Part shown: in pieces, positions 38,099 through 50,944 of the stretch
How positions within the stretch are numbered: position 1 is the stretch's first letter
Layout: every line of letters begins with the position of its first letter
Source of the DNA: Caprella mutica
Lineage: Eukaryota; Arthropoda; Malacostraca; Amphipoda; Caprellidae
DNA: 64,000 nucleotides
Reading direction: 5' to 3'
Assembly (NCBI GenBank): GCA_947561585.1
Contig: CANNZV010002540.1
Coordinates: forward strand, 30,078-94,077
Translations under genes and position numbers: made by a program
The notes under the pieces: generated by a model
What the model saw: the letters and a program-made list of their open reading frames with translations, nothing else
The model's database searches: none
Told to the model about the DNA's origin: nothing

Positions 38099-39320
38099 TG
38101 TGCAGGATAGATTGAAATGTCATAACAATAATACATTTACAATGTCATGTCATGGAATGATTTAGATTATTAATGTCATTTAAATATTATGATTTGAATT
38201 TATATTGGCATTTTTTTATTATATTTCAGATTATTAATGTCATTTTCATCATTATTTTAGATTAAAAATGTCTTTTTTTATAATATATTTTATATGGTTC
38301 AAGAACAACTCACTGCCGGACAGCTCGCCGAGGACGATTCCTCGTGCGGAAAACTCGCCGCTAGGACAATTCGCCGCCAGGACAACTGGCCACCATCTTT
38401 TACCATCGTATACATTATTTACATCTATTTAATAATGTTATAAATTTAAACAAGGATTTATTTATATATGCTGAGACTGACGTAAAACAACAGTTGACAC
38501 ATTTCATTATACCAATTTAATTATCTCTTATGTTGTCATATCTTCTTAGTAAGAATATTTCAGGCCGCAATAACATAAGAACTATTAATTTAAATTTAGT
38601 AGTCGGTTTAACGTCTAGTTGGAAATCAATGGTGTTGTCGTATAACAAGAAGTCAGAAAGGAAAATGGTACCTTGAACAAAAGCCCCAACCACCAGTCGT
38701 TGACAATGCTCATGGATGCAGAAAAGCTACTCCGTGAACTTACCAAGGAATGAAATTAAAAAAGAAACACGCTATTTATATTTATAGTATTTATTTATAT
38801 ATGCCTAAATGATGTATACGACGGTAAAACATAAATCACCCGGCGAGTTATTCTGGCGGCGAATTGTCCTAGCGGCGAATTATCCTAGCGGTGAGTTATG
38901 CTAACGACGAATTGTCCGGTGGCGAGTTGTCCGGTCACCATTTTATATTAATGCTGGTAATTTTTAATATCATGATTTAGATTAATTATGGCTTATTTAT
39001 ATATAGATTCAGATCAATATAATATCATTTTAAAATTATCATTTGAATTGATTATGTCATTGTACTATATTATACATAGATTAATGATGCCATTTTTATA
39101 TCATGTTTATATTAATAACGTCATTTTTAATTATTATTTAAATCAGTACTATTATTTTTATATTTCATTGAAAACCCTTTAGTGGAGCAAAGGTAGGTAG
39201 GCTTTTTTCACTTCCAATGTGGGTTATTGGATGAGATGAAGTGAGGATAACTCGATGTAGGTGATAAAGTTGTAGCGAAGTTTATTTAATTAAGAATACC
39301 TTTCATCCACGATGGCTTAC
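38099..39320. repeat. 3' flank of gene B, duplicated from the flank of copy A
   Basis: Shares the ATGATTTAGATTATTAATG-type AT repeats and the GCAAAGGTAGGTA block with 10939-12480. It is interrupted by the foldback-like element at 38299-38940. No gene is visible. Confidence 0.65.
38299..38940. mobile_element. Foldback-like element with inverted 16-bp arrays (ii)
   Basis: The left end carries several units like GGACAATTCGCCGCTA (38310-38395). The right end carries six or so in reverse orientation (38838-38935). The inverted homology continues inward past the arrays (TTTTACCATCGTATACATTA at 38398 against its inverse near 38805). The middle, non-coding part contains TGACAATGCTCATGGATGCA at 38701, shared with element (i) near 11153. 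It sits in the duplicated 3' flank. Confidence 0.65.
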
Positions 39321-40540
39321 TTAATATACATAATATTAAATAAGCCATGTGTATTAAATAAGCCGTGCATCCACCCATTGATTTAACCAAATGTACAAAT
39401 TATTTCATATTACTTAAATTGTCATTTCCTCTCTTATATCTTAATATTAAACTGCAACTTATTTTTAAAATATTTTACAATGCGCTTTAAGAAAATTGAT
39501 GAAGTTTTTACTGCTTATCAGTAGTAATCACTAATAAATAAATCATACTTAGAATATCTAAATTTTTCAACAATAGATTATAATTAAATATTAATTTCTT
39601 CACTTCCTATAGACACCCACTTCATGAGTAGCTCGATATCGCACGTATTGCACTTGTAAATGGAATGAAATTCCAACTATTTTCACTCAACAGTTTTAAT
39701 TCCTTCAATTTAATCAATTCTAAATAATTGACTCGTTCTTTATTAGTGTTTCTTGTCAAGTTTTTTTTTTCAAATTTCTTACTCCTTTGAGATTTCGAAT
39801 TCGGATAATCGATATATTTGACCAAATATTCGTTTTTAAAACTGCCATTTTCGGGATTTAATTATTTCTATTCTATAATTTTCAGAGTTTTCTACAGGTA
39901 CCAATTTCTATATATACAAATTTTATTCTATCATCTGGTTTTATAAATCAAATAAGGAATATGTTGAGGGATGAGTTTTATTTATTTTTTGCAATTTTAT
40001 ATATTTCCCTTGTAAAAATATTTATCAAATAGATTTTTTGGTACAGACATGTAGTCATGTTCATCAACTCTTGACATGTTAGATAATAATTTATAATGTA
40101 ATTGATCACGAGTTTCAAGTTATGTATTATTGTATGTTTCGACAATTGTTGGAAAATCATCAATATATATTTCTCTGTTAAACTCTGTTAAAACGCAAAA
40201 ATTTCTTTTTTAAAGTTTTAGTAACACGCTCAGCAGGTGAATTCTATATACCTCTTCTTTAACTATTCTTCAATTTTGTTATATCAAATCTGAAAACAAA
40301 TTCCATTTTTGGTAATAAATCTTTACTTTTTAATAATTAAGCCATATAGACTGTAAAACATCAACTGAAAATATTAATGACTATATACATATAACAATAT
40401 CCTCACAGTGATATCAGATATTTTGCAATCAAATTTTTACTTTTATTAATCTTTATCTTTGTTACTTTAGTGATTAAACTATATTTTAAGTTTAACAACT
40501 TGTAAACATGTTTAACAATCTACATGTGTTTTAATATTAG
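39321..40540. other. AT-rich intergenic DNA
   Basis: No exon or RNA gene recognised. Some stretches (39640-39900) resemble 13440-13690 downstream of copy A. Open frames of about 60-67 codons are AT-driven. Confidence 0.45.
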
Positions 40541-42010
40541 ATACAGGGGAAGATGGTCTTCAATAGGACACTGTGAACAATGGGACATGTCAAATAACTA
40601 TTTTATTCCAGTGTAATTTCTAACAGCATCTTAAGGGTAAATTAGGCACACTTTATCGAATTCACTCGCATTGCAGTTAGCGGTTCAGGTGAAGACAGCT
40701 CTGCGTAAAAGCGAACGCTTATTTTAGAGGTTTTAAAACCGAAATTTCCGTAATTTCTTTCATTGGTTGTAAATTTCTCAATTTAACAAATAATGCTTAC
40801 GGTTTTCTTTTATATTATTGAGTAATATGTAAGATATGATCAAATATAAAGATTACCTTTTACTCTAGTGGTTGAGCCACTGTACACACATGTTTAGAAA
40901 AAGGCTTCATGGTTAACAATGGGACAGTTTTAGGGGACAGAATTGTTTCCCTTTACCGGTCAAATAATGCTGGCTTTGAATGTGAATTCAGTTTTCTACT
41001 GAAGATCAGACCCTGATAGCTCTGTAGCTTCAGGGCTTTTTGTAAAAACAGAACTTCCAGTTGAAACGGGTCCTTCAACCATCGTAAAGATTTCATCATA
41101 AATTGTTCAAACAATCAAAAGTTATCATAAAGCAGAAGATAGAAAACAAAATTTCACGTAATAGTAGAAAACGATGCAGCATTATTGCAACGGACACCAG
41201 AGAAGGAAGAGCTTTTTCCCGATGACCCTTGAAGATAAGAAAAACCTGTAAACTCTTGTTCTTGGTCTCGATCTAACAAATAATTCGCCGGAAGGAGTGA
41301 ACGAATGACCTGTGTGTCAAGTGTCAAGTGTCCAAGAACCTAACGCAAATGACCATGCAGCAAGACTGGCATTTGATGAAGAAATGTTAGACAAGATTTT
41401 GCATTCAGGATTTTCTTGATTTCTGATGAAATTTTTATTCACAACAATCTCCTTAGAGTATTATTAATATTACTGGTGCACTAATATCCCTTACAGGACA
41501 GAAGAGAAGTCACTCCATTCACATCGAACAACCGTGTGTGTTAACATACAAATTGGAAGAATTTTTGGTGCAGTTTACATTGATACAAATGTTAGCTAAT
41601 TTTCATAATCATTGGAAAGATCAGTGGAACTCGAATCTCTACGGAAAAAGTTGAAAATCAAGGATATTATGTTATTGTATGTAGAGTATGATGCAACTTC
41701 TAAAACATATTCTGTTGCTGTAATTACAATGCCAAAGAATGAAAATGATGAATTTGAGATATCGTATATAAGCGCGAAAATTCAAGTGCTTGAAGTTTCA
41801 TTTCCCAAATTTTCCTGATTTGGCTTCAGAGAAGCTAAAGGACATTAAACTGATATTATGTGAATCAATTGAGTACAAGATAATATGAAGAAATAATTAT
41901 TCGAATTTGGAATTAGACAAATCTGCATCCATATAATAGTTTCATGAACTGTCTCATTTTTCACCAGTGCTGGTTTACAATGGGACAATTTTTTTCAATT
42001 TTTCTAATAA
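40541..42010 (+). mobile_element. Decayed DNA-transposon region
   Basis: Both edges carry related motifs (AACAATGGGACATGTC near 40580 and TTACAATGGGACAATT near 41975). The open segment 41612-41818 encodes a stretch (MLLYVEYDATSKTYSVAVI) that resembles C-terminal regions of host-derived or pogo-like transposases only loosely. A 279-bp stretch within it (41334-41612) recurs at 51230. I cannot assign a superfamily. Confidence 0.35.
41334..41612 (+). repeat. 279-bp segment nearly identical to 51230-51508
   Basis: Both copies are the same length with about four mismatches and no indels, while the flanking sequences differ completely on both sides. No target duplication or inverted ends are evident. 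It reads partly as a spliced or decayed transposon segment. Confidence 0.85.
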
Positions 42011-43067
42011 ACGAAATTGTGATAACATTCTAGTTAGTTTCATTTAATAATAATATATAATTATTACATATCAATTTTTGTTTTCCATATTTTACTTATA
42101 GTAAATAAACTATCTATCTTGTGTTTTTTGTCCCTTTCTTCACCACCTTCCTCTACTCACTAATCCAACGCTAGGTAAGTGTGATCCCCAAATATTTTCA
42201 TCAATTGAATATGTATGCATGATGCAAGTCCCTCAGCAAGAATATTAGCTGTAATAGATAATTTTGGATCTGAGTCCTTGGTAAATTTATATTAAACATT
42301 GATATTTATCTCTGTACACAATCAATTTATATAACTTAATAAACACATCACCTTTTCTTGTGGTAAAATTGATGATGAAGAAGGTGTGAGTTTTAAGTAT
42401 CCTTCATTCAAAAAAGTATTATGTGTGCAATGTGTGCAATTAAAAAGGCATACAGCTAAATTCTTAGTTTGGAAGATATATATTCTGTATTAGAAGTATT
42501 GCAGATACATTTTCATTAAGTCTTTTAAAATTTTCTCAATCTACAAGTTTTATTTTTTTGGAGTCATAAAAAATATCGTCATATAAAATGAGTATTGATC
42601 CAATTCCATCATGATCTAGGTCAACATTCAAATCATCGTGTAGCAACATTCTCTAAATCAGAACCACAATAATTTGTCAAATATACTACGATAAGAGCAA
42701 TTAATTGAACAATACCAGTATAGGTTGATTTAAGAAGAGTAACACTGGAATTCGTAGTCGTAAATTTTGAAGGATATTCAAGCATAGTAAGCGTGACCGA
42801 AAAATCCTCCACGGAAAATTCGTCATTAAACGCAAAATAATTAATCTGAAATATTTTATTCTCTGGGCTCTCCTGTAGAATGTGAATTTTCAACTTAAAA
42901 ATGAATAGAAGTCAATGAGTTTTAACGCTGCAAGAAAACCAAAGGCAGTTTTGGATTCCTCAAACGATTACTAATCAAAGTAGGATTTTTTCAAATTTTG
43001 TTTAGGTAACCAAAATTTCAAATCAATTTCAAAAAATTGAAATTTCAAAAAAATTCAAATCAAAAGA
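42011..43067. other. AT-rich intergenic DNA
   Basis: No supported feature. A minus-strand open frame of 86 codons (42633-42893) shows no recognisable domain. Confidence 0.4.
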
Positions 43068-43379
43068 TGTTCATGTCACAATCTGAAAGTGTGTCAATTC
43101 TTCTGTTTGGATATTTTTTCAAACATCAGTTATCATATATATCACCATTCACAATATTTTTTTCTCCATCAATTTTTATGGTTCATTAGAAATGTTCAAC
43201 TAAATAGGGCACTCGGTTTGAGCGCATACCTTCGCCACCGCTTATGAATGACCTTGAACATCCAATAAACCTTGAGTTTTAAATGATGTTGAACTTAATC
43301 TTTGACCCATTTTCTCCCAAAATCTAATCCACTGGTTCCAGGATATTGACCAATCGTCCCACCTAATTTCAGGCAATTT

Positions 43380-43620
43380 GATTTAATACTTTTGACCTTT
43401 GACCGGATCGCTCCCAAAATTTTAAAAGAGGGTTGCTGGACAGTGGACACTGACCAACCGTTCTATCAAATTTGATGCTATTTCATTTTATATTTTTTCA
43501 GTTATAGATAACCATGACCTTTGACCGGATCGCTCCTAAAATTTTACCTGATGGTCCGTGGACATTGACCAATCGTCCCAAATTAATATCAGGCAATTTA
43601 GTTGAACATTTTTTGGGTTA
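43380..43620. repeat. Two or three diverged direct repeats
   Basis: A phrase containing TGACCTTTGACCGGATCGCT and CCAAAATTTTA occurs at 43392 and 43512, about 120 bp apart, each followed by GACATTGACCAA or a close variant. A more diverged copy starts near 43300. No coding capacity. Confidence 0.6.
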
Positions 43621-45248
43621 TGAAGCTCCCTAAAAATGCGAAGGTAATAATTAACTTCACTCATCAGTAAAAAGATTCTGTTGTTATTTTAATCTTATAA
43701 AATACTGTTATTTGATTTACTAAAGCAGTAGTAATGAACCAGAACTTCAATATAAAATTTGTGAAATACCATTATTAGTCCTTGGAAATAACCGATAAAT
43801 AGAGTAGCTATTTTCTTTTATATATAAAGTGAGGTAACGAAAGTAAACCTTAAACTAAAATAAACACATTAAATAACTCAAATACCATCATAAAATAATG
43901 ATAATTATAACGATATGTATATATAAAGATAATAAGAAGCAACTTGAATTAAATAAAACATTAGAATTAATTCACTATAACCTAACTAACCTGTATCTAC
44001 TTTATTTCTCCCTTATAAATTCGATGAAATTACATAATGTTAAACAATACACGTTACTAATAATTTAACTGAAAAAGAAGTGCGGAAAATGTTTTATAAA
44101 CAATATAAATATCCAATTCTTCCAAAATTTATTCGAGTTTTGCCTTCATTTGATGTATTTTTAATATTAATTACTGTCCAGCTTAGCACTATACACACAA
44201 AGGAACTAAAGAACATACAAGAGTATATATATAGACTCTTAAATTAAGTATGTTTATACCTTATAAGTAGTACTACGAGGTTACTTAAGCATGAACATGA
44301 AAAGTTCTCTGATTGAATACATGGCAAATATGTAGCGTCTCTAGTGAAATATTCAAAAGTTTAACTGTAAATATCATATATAATGCAAATAATAAGCGCT
44401 ACGTTAAACCTATAGACATGAGTAATACAAATTGGCAGTCAATGTAAAAGTGAATAAGCACACCAAGATAATTAGTGTAGTTCATTTAAGATGCCTTCGG
44501 GTCTTAGCATTGCTCTTGAATTAACTGTGAAAAAAAACATTATACAACCCAGTGATGCTAAGCAGACTGTCTTAGACTATCACGTGCTCTATATCTAGTT
44601 TCATCAGTTAGTAGATACCTTCAAATAGCCTACATGCGGCCTCTGAACCAACTGAAGTGTCTGGATACACCTATGTGACCATACTGGTCAACTACCTGCT
44701 AGACGTAGAACTCTTTACTAGTTGTATATTAAACGTGTTTCTAAATTAGGAAATCGGTACCTACTGGTTACCTTGAAATTCAGAACAGTTTTAATAACAA
44801 TAAATATATAAGAAATTAAACATAAGATATTGAAGAAATTGTACTTTATGATTGCATTTATTAAGAAGATAGCACCTATTTTCTTGCAACTTCTTGAGTT
44901 CTAGTACCAACATTGCAGAGGCCACAATATATATTATGGTACCAACAAAGCTGTTTCATAAGTCTGACGTCATCATTACCCATTGATTAAATACCTTGAC
45001 TCTGTTTAGAGTAATTAAAGTGAGTATAGCTATACAAACTCATTAGTTATTCTTAGTATATGTAATATGCAATCGGGTAAGGTTCAATTGCATAAGATAT
45101 ATAGAGTTAGAATATGAATTATAAAGTTTTCCGTATATGATCCTAAATATGGAACTATATCGATAACTATAACTCGAAACTTACGTATATATATACTTAG
45201 TTTTAACACTACTAAGCCCATTAAATATACTTAGTTCTGACACCTAGC

Positions 45249-45580
45249 TATTGCTACTAGTACACCTCTATTGCTACTAGTACACCTCTATTGCTACTAG
45301 TACACCTCTATTGCTACTAGTACACCTCTATTGCTACTAGTACACCTCTATTGCTACTAGTACACCTCTATTGCTACTAGTACACCTCTATTGCTACTAG
45401 TACACCTCTATTGCTACTAGTACACCTCTATTGCTACTAGTACACCTCTATTGCTACTAGTACACCTCTATTGCTACTAGTACACCTCTATTGCTACTAG
45501 TACACCTCTATTGCTACTAGTACACCTTTATTGCTACTAGTACACCTCTATTGCTACTAGTACACCTCTATTGCTACTAG
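45249..45580. repeat. 20-bp tandem array, about 16.5 copies
   Basis: The unit TACACCTCTATTGCTACTAG is repeated almost perfectly; only one copy differs clearly (CCTTTATTG at 45525). The paralogous position upstream of gene B (15130-15200) has about three degenerate copies. The array abuts the 111-bp conserved block. Confidence 0.97.
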
Positions 45581-45680
45581 ACTACTAGTACGTACATTTT
45601 ATGAACTGTGGTTGAGGCTCTCTGTTGACAGCAGATGCAGTTGTATTTAGCTTCAGTTTGGTGTTGGTTAGCGTAACAAA
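45570..45680 (+). promoter_or_regulatory. Candidate distal promoter or 5' non-coding exon of gene C
   Basis: Identical over 111 bp to 15192-15302, with TCAGTT (initiator-like) at 45653-45658. Gene C's ATG exon also starts after a splice acceptor (50913-50914), so an upstream exon is needed. The evidence is conservation and position only. Confidence 0.3.
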
Positions 45681-46525
45681 TGTCTGTTGGAAACTATTTT
45701 TTCACAAATACAGAAAAGGGAATTGAAACATATTTATTAAAACTGATAATTAGACATTGGGCTATCTCATGTTTCTTGTAAGAAACAAAAACGATAATTG
45801 GAAAATGAAGAGATGTATTCAAAATAGAGTAGCATTTCAAGGGAATAAAATTTAACATTAATAACTGATTCATCAAAAAAAAAGCAGTTTTAAAATCATA
45901 TTTCAACGCATGAGAATTTTTTTTTGTCGTAGGACCATAGAGAAATAATGAGATGAAGAATAACTTGATAGGAATTAATCCCTGTCTTCCATAACAGTGA
46001 AATAGAATGGGTAAACGAGTTCTTTATTTGTGTAATTTGTTATTTCATTGAGTTCAACTCTTTCTATTGTTACTCCCAATCTTATTTAAACCATACTATT
46101 ATTTTGAGTGAGTACAAAAAAATGTTTATGAAAAAAGATTTGCAAAAGCATGTGTATTTGAATTCTCAACTATAATATACATTAATAAATCGAATATTAT
46201 TACTAACAGCAAAGTATTTATAAATATAGTTTACCAAGGATTCTTATCATTTTAGTTTTCCCCAGTCAATTTTACTAGATTGTTTATTTACAGAACGGCG
46301 ACTAAGACTTTTTGTTTTTTGTTAATTGTATGCAGGTATGAATAGTCCATACAATATAGATTATGTTCAAAACGTGTAAATATATAATAGCAACCAATTT
46401 TATTGATATATTAACAATTTCGTTCAAATTGAGTACATTTTGTATGAAATTTCTTATCAGATTTGAAAACCACTTCAGTTCTCGATTTAAAAGAAACTTC
46501 TAAATTTGATAATTTTAACTTTGAT

Positions 46526-46680
46526 TAGACAATGGGCTCCTCAAGGGAGTGTTATTGGACCTCTGTTATTGTATATATTCATTAATATTTGCCAACTAGT
46601 ATTCAATTTAAATTCTAAATCCACATTTTTGCATGAAACTACTCCATTATTGCAACTTTTGTATGATGTATTTCTACATG
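46526..46680 (+). pseudogene. Short reverse-transcriptase remnant
   Basis: The reading QWAPQGSVIGPLLLYIFIN matches the conserved PQGSVLGPLLF.IYIND motif of non-LTR reverse transcriptases. Nothing else of the element is readable; the following 30 residues are not clearly homologous. Confidence 0.55.
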
Positions 46681-46931
46681 CATTTAGTAAGTTGATTCTA
46701 TGTTGAGTAAGTTTATTGTATGTTCCTTTGAAGTACACGTTTCATCAATTTTTCTAGAAGAATATGTCAAAATATTACAATCACGTATGAATCACAGGTA
46801 CAATATTGGATAACAGATTGAATTTTAAAATTCAAGTAAACTAAACCAGTTTAAGTAGCTATTAATTAATAATGTGATGTAGTATCGAAGAATATCTTGA
46901 TTTAAAATTGATCAATTAACGAACTTTATAT
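46681..46931. other. Short AT-rich gap
   Basis: No feature seen between the reverse-transcriptase remnant and the 32-bp array. Confidence 0.4.
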
Positions 46932-47409
46932 GTACTATCAGAGAAAAGAGTCACTGTGGTGATGTACTATCAGAGAAAAGAGTCACTGTGATGATGTACT
47001 ATCAGAGAAAAGAGTCACTGTGATGATGTACTATCAGAGAAAAGAGTCACTGTGATGATGTACAATCAGAGAAAAGAGTCACTGTGGTGATGTACTATCA
47101 GAGAAAAGAGTCACTGTGATGATGTACTATCAGAGAAAAGAGTCACTGTGATGATGTACAATCAGAGAAAAGAGTCACTGTGGTGATGTACTATCAGAGA
47201 AAAGAGTCATTGTGATGATGTACTATCAGAGAAAAGAGTCATTGTGATGATGTACAATCAGAGAAAAGAGTCACTGTGATGATGTACTATCAGAGAAAAG
47301 AGTCACTGTGATGATGTACTATCAGAGAAAAGAGTCACTGTGATGATGTACTATCAGAGAAAAGAGTCACTGTAATGATGTACTATCAGAGAAAAGAGTC
47401 ACTGTGATG
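46932..47409. repeat. 32-bp minisatellite, about 15 copies (intergenic)
   Basis: Same unit as in introns 1 of genes B and C (core TACTATCAGAGAAAAGAG). Copies are highly uniform; variant positions (TGTGGTG for TGTGATG, TACAATC for TACTATC) recur every third copy at the start, a sign of recent block duplication of about 96 bp. Confidence 0.95.
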
Positions 47410-48092
47410 TTGTCAATTCCACAAATCACTGTTTTGTTTTTTTCAAATATTCATCATGCATTTATGCGAATTTATCGTCTTGTACTAACACCAATTGAAA
47501 AATTTCTATAAACATTACAATTTGTTAAATTTCTTTCCGGTTATTTGTGAAATTAATAAACTGTTAGAAATAATCTCAGAAACACTTTTTTCGACATTTA
47601 TACATATAAGAACTTATGCATACAACTTATGCATTTATAATACAACTGAGGATTAATTTCATTCCTCCTTTTTATAAAATTTGGTGTTATTCTTGATATT
47701 GGGTTTTTAAATATTAATTATAATTTTACAAAAGCGTGTTTATTATTTATCAGATGCGTTAGTCCCGGACAAATAATAAGCACTCTATCTAAAATATATA
47801 AGTAGCCCTGCCAGTAATCTATTCGTCCTGTTATAAAAAGGTCATACAATTTATTCACCGTAATTTAAACAATGCAAACTATATGGTAATATACTTTTGA
47901 TAAAAACTTATAGATCATGTTCTAGTTAGATTGTGTATAATAGTAAAAATTATCATAAAATTCGTTGAATAAATTAATGGCAAATTTCAAGGCTATTATG
48001 AAATTATGATCATGTTCTTATTTATAACTTAACATTCAGATTTGAACAGATCAACTCCAACAAAATTTTACATACTTTCTTCAATCGTTTGA
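47410..48092. other. AT-rich intergenic DNA
   Basis: No supported feature. Confidence 0.4.
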
Positions 48093-48297
48093 ACACAATT
48101 ATATACATATTTACACAGAAAGCTGTTCATATACACAGAAAACTGTACATATACGCAGAAAACTGTACATATACACAGTAAGATGTATATTTAGACAGTA
48201 TATACTGTGTATTTACACAGTAAGCTGTGTATAATTTGAACAGTATACTGTGTATTTACACAGTATACTGTGTATTTACACAGTAAGCTTCGTATTT
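48093..48297. repeat. Tandem repeat of palindromic 20-bp units
   Basis: Ten or so degenerate units related to CTGTGTATTTACACAGTATA. Each unit contains the near-palindrome CTGTGTATTTACACAG, so single strands could form repeated short hairpins. Confidence 0.75.
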
Positions 48298-49021
48298 AGT
48301 TCTAAATGGTTAATTCAATATTTTGCTAAAAGTTTTATCCACTCTATTATTTTTATTGAATACGAATAGTCATCAGTCGGTGCAGCATATACTGACCGGT
48401 AATAGGTTCTTCTCCCTTTACTAGTTTGTTCTAATTGTGAATGTATATACTATTATTGGTAATAGGAAAGTATAGAGAGTTTATGTGGGTAGGTATGAGA
48501 GATTTACTATTTTCGTTGTAACGCTATAACGCGGAAATAGAATATTATTGAAGAGACAAATGTGTATGTACAAAATGTGTACAGAGAAACGTCGCAATAC
48601 CTAGAACAGTTGGTGTTAAGAAAGGTCATGAACCAGTCTGACCTTTAGGAATTACTATCTCACCTAACATGACGTATGTTAAGCACAAACTTTCCGAGGG
48701 TTATAGGTCCTTTCGCCAAAAAAGTGACAATTAAAGTAAAAAACAGTAAAGTATACAATTTATCAATGTCAAACTGCCCCCCCCCCCCCTCCCCTAGTAC
48801 CGCTGACCTAACCTTGGACAATATATGATTATATATCTTTATATTTATTAATAGCGTATAGTGTTTTCTTTAATTTTCGGCGAAAGTGGCGTTCGGCGAA
48901 GTTGTTTTCGTCAAAAGGGTTTTTGGTGCGAGGACCAGTCACCCTTTCCGAGTACTGTATGTGTCAGAATACTTCATCTTGTCACTATATTCCCTTCTAA
49001 CCTTTCTTAACCTTTTTACCT
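48298..49021. other. Intergenic DNA with a C-run
   Basis: A run of 13 C at 48777-48789 is the only notable feature. No gene recognised. Confidence 0.45.
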
Positions 49022-49822
49022 TTCTAAGGGTAACAATGAGGAAAAGGGAAGGGTAACAATAAGGAAAAGAGAAGGGTAACAATAAGGAAAAGGGAAGGGT
49101 AACAATAAGGAAAAGAGAAGGGTAACAATAAGGAAAAGAGAAGGGTAACAATAAGGAAAAGAGAAGGGTAACAATAAGGAAAAGGGAAGGGTAACAATGA
49201 GGAAAAGAGAAGGGTAACAATAAGGAAAAGAGAAGGGTAACAATAAGGAAAAGAGAAGGGTAACAATAAAGAAAAGAGAAGGGTAACAATGAGGAAAAGA
49301 GAAGGGTAACAATGAGGAAAAGAGAAGGGTAACAATAAGGAAAAGAGAAGGGTAACAATAAGGAAAAGAGAAGGGTAACAATAAGGAAAAGGGAAGGGTA
49401 ACAATAAGGAAAAGAGAAGGGTAACAATAAGGAAAAGGGAAGGGTAACAATGAGGAAAAGAGAAGGGTAACAATAAGGAAAAGAGAAGGGTAACAATAAG
49501 GAAAAGAGAAGGGTAACAATAAGGAAAAGAGAAGGGTAACAATGAGGAAAAAAGAAGGGTAACAATGAGGAAAAGGGAAGGGTAACAATAAGGAAAAGAG
49601 AAGGGTAACAATAAGGAAAAGAGAAGGGTAACAATGAGGAAAAGGGAAGGGTAACAATGAGGAAAAGAGAAGGGTAACAATAAGGAAAAGAGAAGGGTAA
49701 CAATAAGGAAAAGAAAAGGGTAACAATAAGGAAAAGAGAAGGGTAACAATAAGGAAAAGAGAAGGGTAACAATAAGGAAAAGAGAAGGGTAACAATAAGG
49801 AAAAGAGAAGGGTAACAATAAT
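49022..49822. repeat. 23-bp purine-rich minisatellite, about 35 copies
   Basis: Core GGGTAACAATAAGGAAAAGA with variants AATGAGG and GGGAAGG. As 23 is not divisible by three and the minus strand lacks stop codons, all three minus frames stay open for 259-277 codons (repeating LPFSFPYCYPSLFLIVT). These are artefacts of the repeat, not genes. The plus strand is strongly purine-rich. Confidence 0.97.
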
Positions 49823-50914
49823 CCTAAAACGTTCTCAATATCTTTACAGAATATCTCTGTTAATTATCTCTGCTAATTTACCTCAATTTATCTATCTCAA
49901 TTATCTATCTCTATTTATTATCTCTAATTATTATCTCTGTTTATTAATCACTCCATTCATTTGCTTCCTATCTAACTGATTTAGATTAATTGAATGATTA
50001 CAAGGTATTACTTGAAGCACTCTAGAATGAAATAATTACATGATTATTTTAAGGAATGTAGGCTAAAATAATTAGATTAATAGCCTCCCTTTAAATGCTC
50101 TGTACTGCATTGGTTATTCAATTCATTGAGTTAAAATGCATTGCAATTACTTCATTAAATCGCAGTTACGAAACTTTCCCTTTTTGTAACATGAACTTAT
50201 AGTTATAACTTATATGTAGTCTCTTAATACATAAGCATTTTAATACGTATGATAAAACCGCTCAGAAGTTAGGGTTAAAAAGTCAGTTGAACCGCTAGAT
50301 GGCGTTGGTACAGATTTGGGGACAAATATTAAGAAGACAAACGCAATAACTGATATTTATGTTTTTACCACTAGATGACGTAATTATATAAGATAAGGCT
50401 ATACAAACTGAATTAATTCGATGATATTCCAATTAATGTTTATTCACATATTAGATGAGGTATAAAAAGTTGTGTCGTTAATTGCCTGGTTCTGATTTAA
50501 ATAGGTTTGTGTAGATAGTAGTTATTGCTGTGATTGGGGTACATTGAGTGAGTTCTTTTCAGTTGTAAAACACTCGTGATAGAGTTTATAACAGATAATA
50601 TTTAGGTATTAAATATAGCGATCACTTTCCGAGTACTGGGAGTCTAAAATTGTAAATTATTAATGATAAGAAAAACATCTTAAAATAAATCAATATTCTA
50701 TAATAATTTTTTTTTGGGACCTATGTTCACAAATGCTGTTTATTCCTATTAACTTTACAAAAAGTTTCCTTTAAAGTGATTTATTTCTATATACAAAATA
50801 CAAATACTATTTCATTCATTTTATTTATGTATTTAACTATAACATTAGCTATTTCAATTCCCATTTCTTAAATAGGAGAATACTGCTTTTAATTTTCTAT
50901 ACAATTTATTTCAG
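49823..50914. other. 5' flank of gene C
   Basis: From about 50709 it aligns with the flank of gene B (22770 onward), but lacks the LINE tail found there. A TATA-box-like TATAAAAAG lies at 50461, and TTTTCAGTTG (initiator-like) at 50556. These are too weak to call a promoter. A CGCTAGATGGCG motif at 50293-50304 resembles an insulator-type CTCF core. Confidence 0.4.
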
Positions 50915-50944
50915 GATAACATTTTTAGTTTTCCCTAATTTGTG

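Larger units (their letters stand above)
43068..46010. repeat. Intergenic block paralogous to 14409-15660
   Basis: Aligns at both ends with the block upstream of gene B (for example GTTCATGTCACAATCTGAAA at 43068 and ATGCGGCCTCTG near 44635). It is interrupted by extra sequence, including 43200-43630, which holds repeated TGACCTTTGACCGGATCGCT phrases, and about 44700-45240. It contains the expanded 20-bp array. Confidence 0.65.

Noticed and set aside
46932..47409. Regular repeats that might suggest a CRISPR array
   Set aside because: Repeats are directly adjacent without unique spacers, and the genome is eukaryotic.
48939..49818. Three minus-strand open frames of 259-277 codons
   Set aside because: Products of a stop-free 23-bp repeat read in all frames; not proteins.
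50461..50469. TATA box as promoter of gene C
   Set aside because: The motif is good, but no counterpart was seen upstream of gene B and AT-rich DNA gives such matches by chance; kept only as a note.
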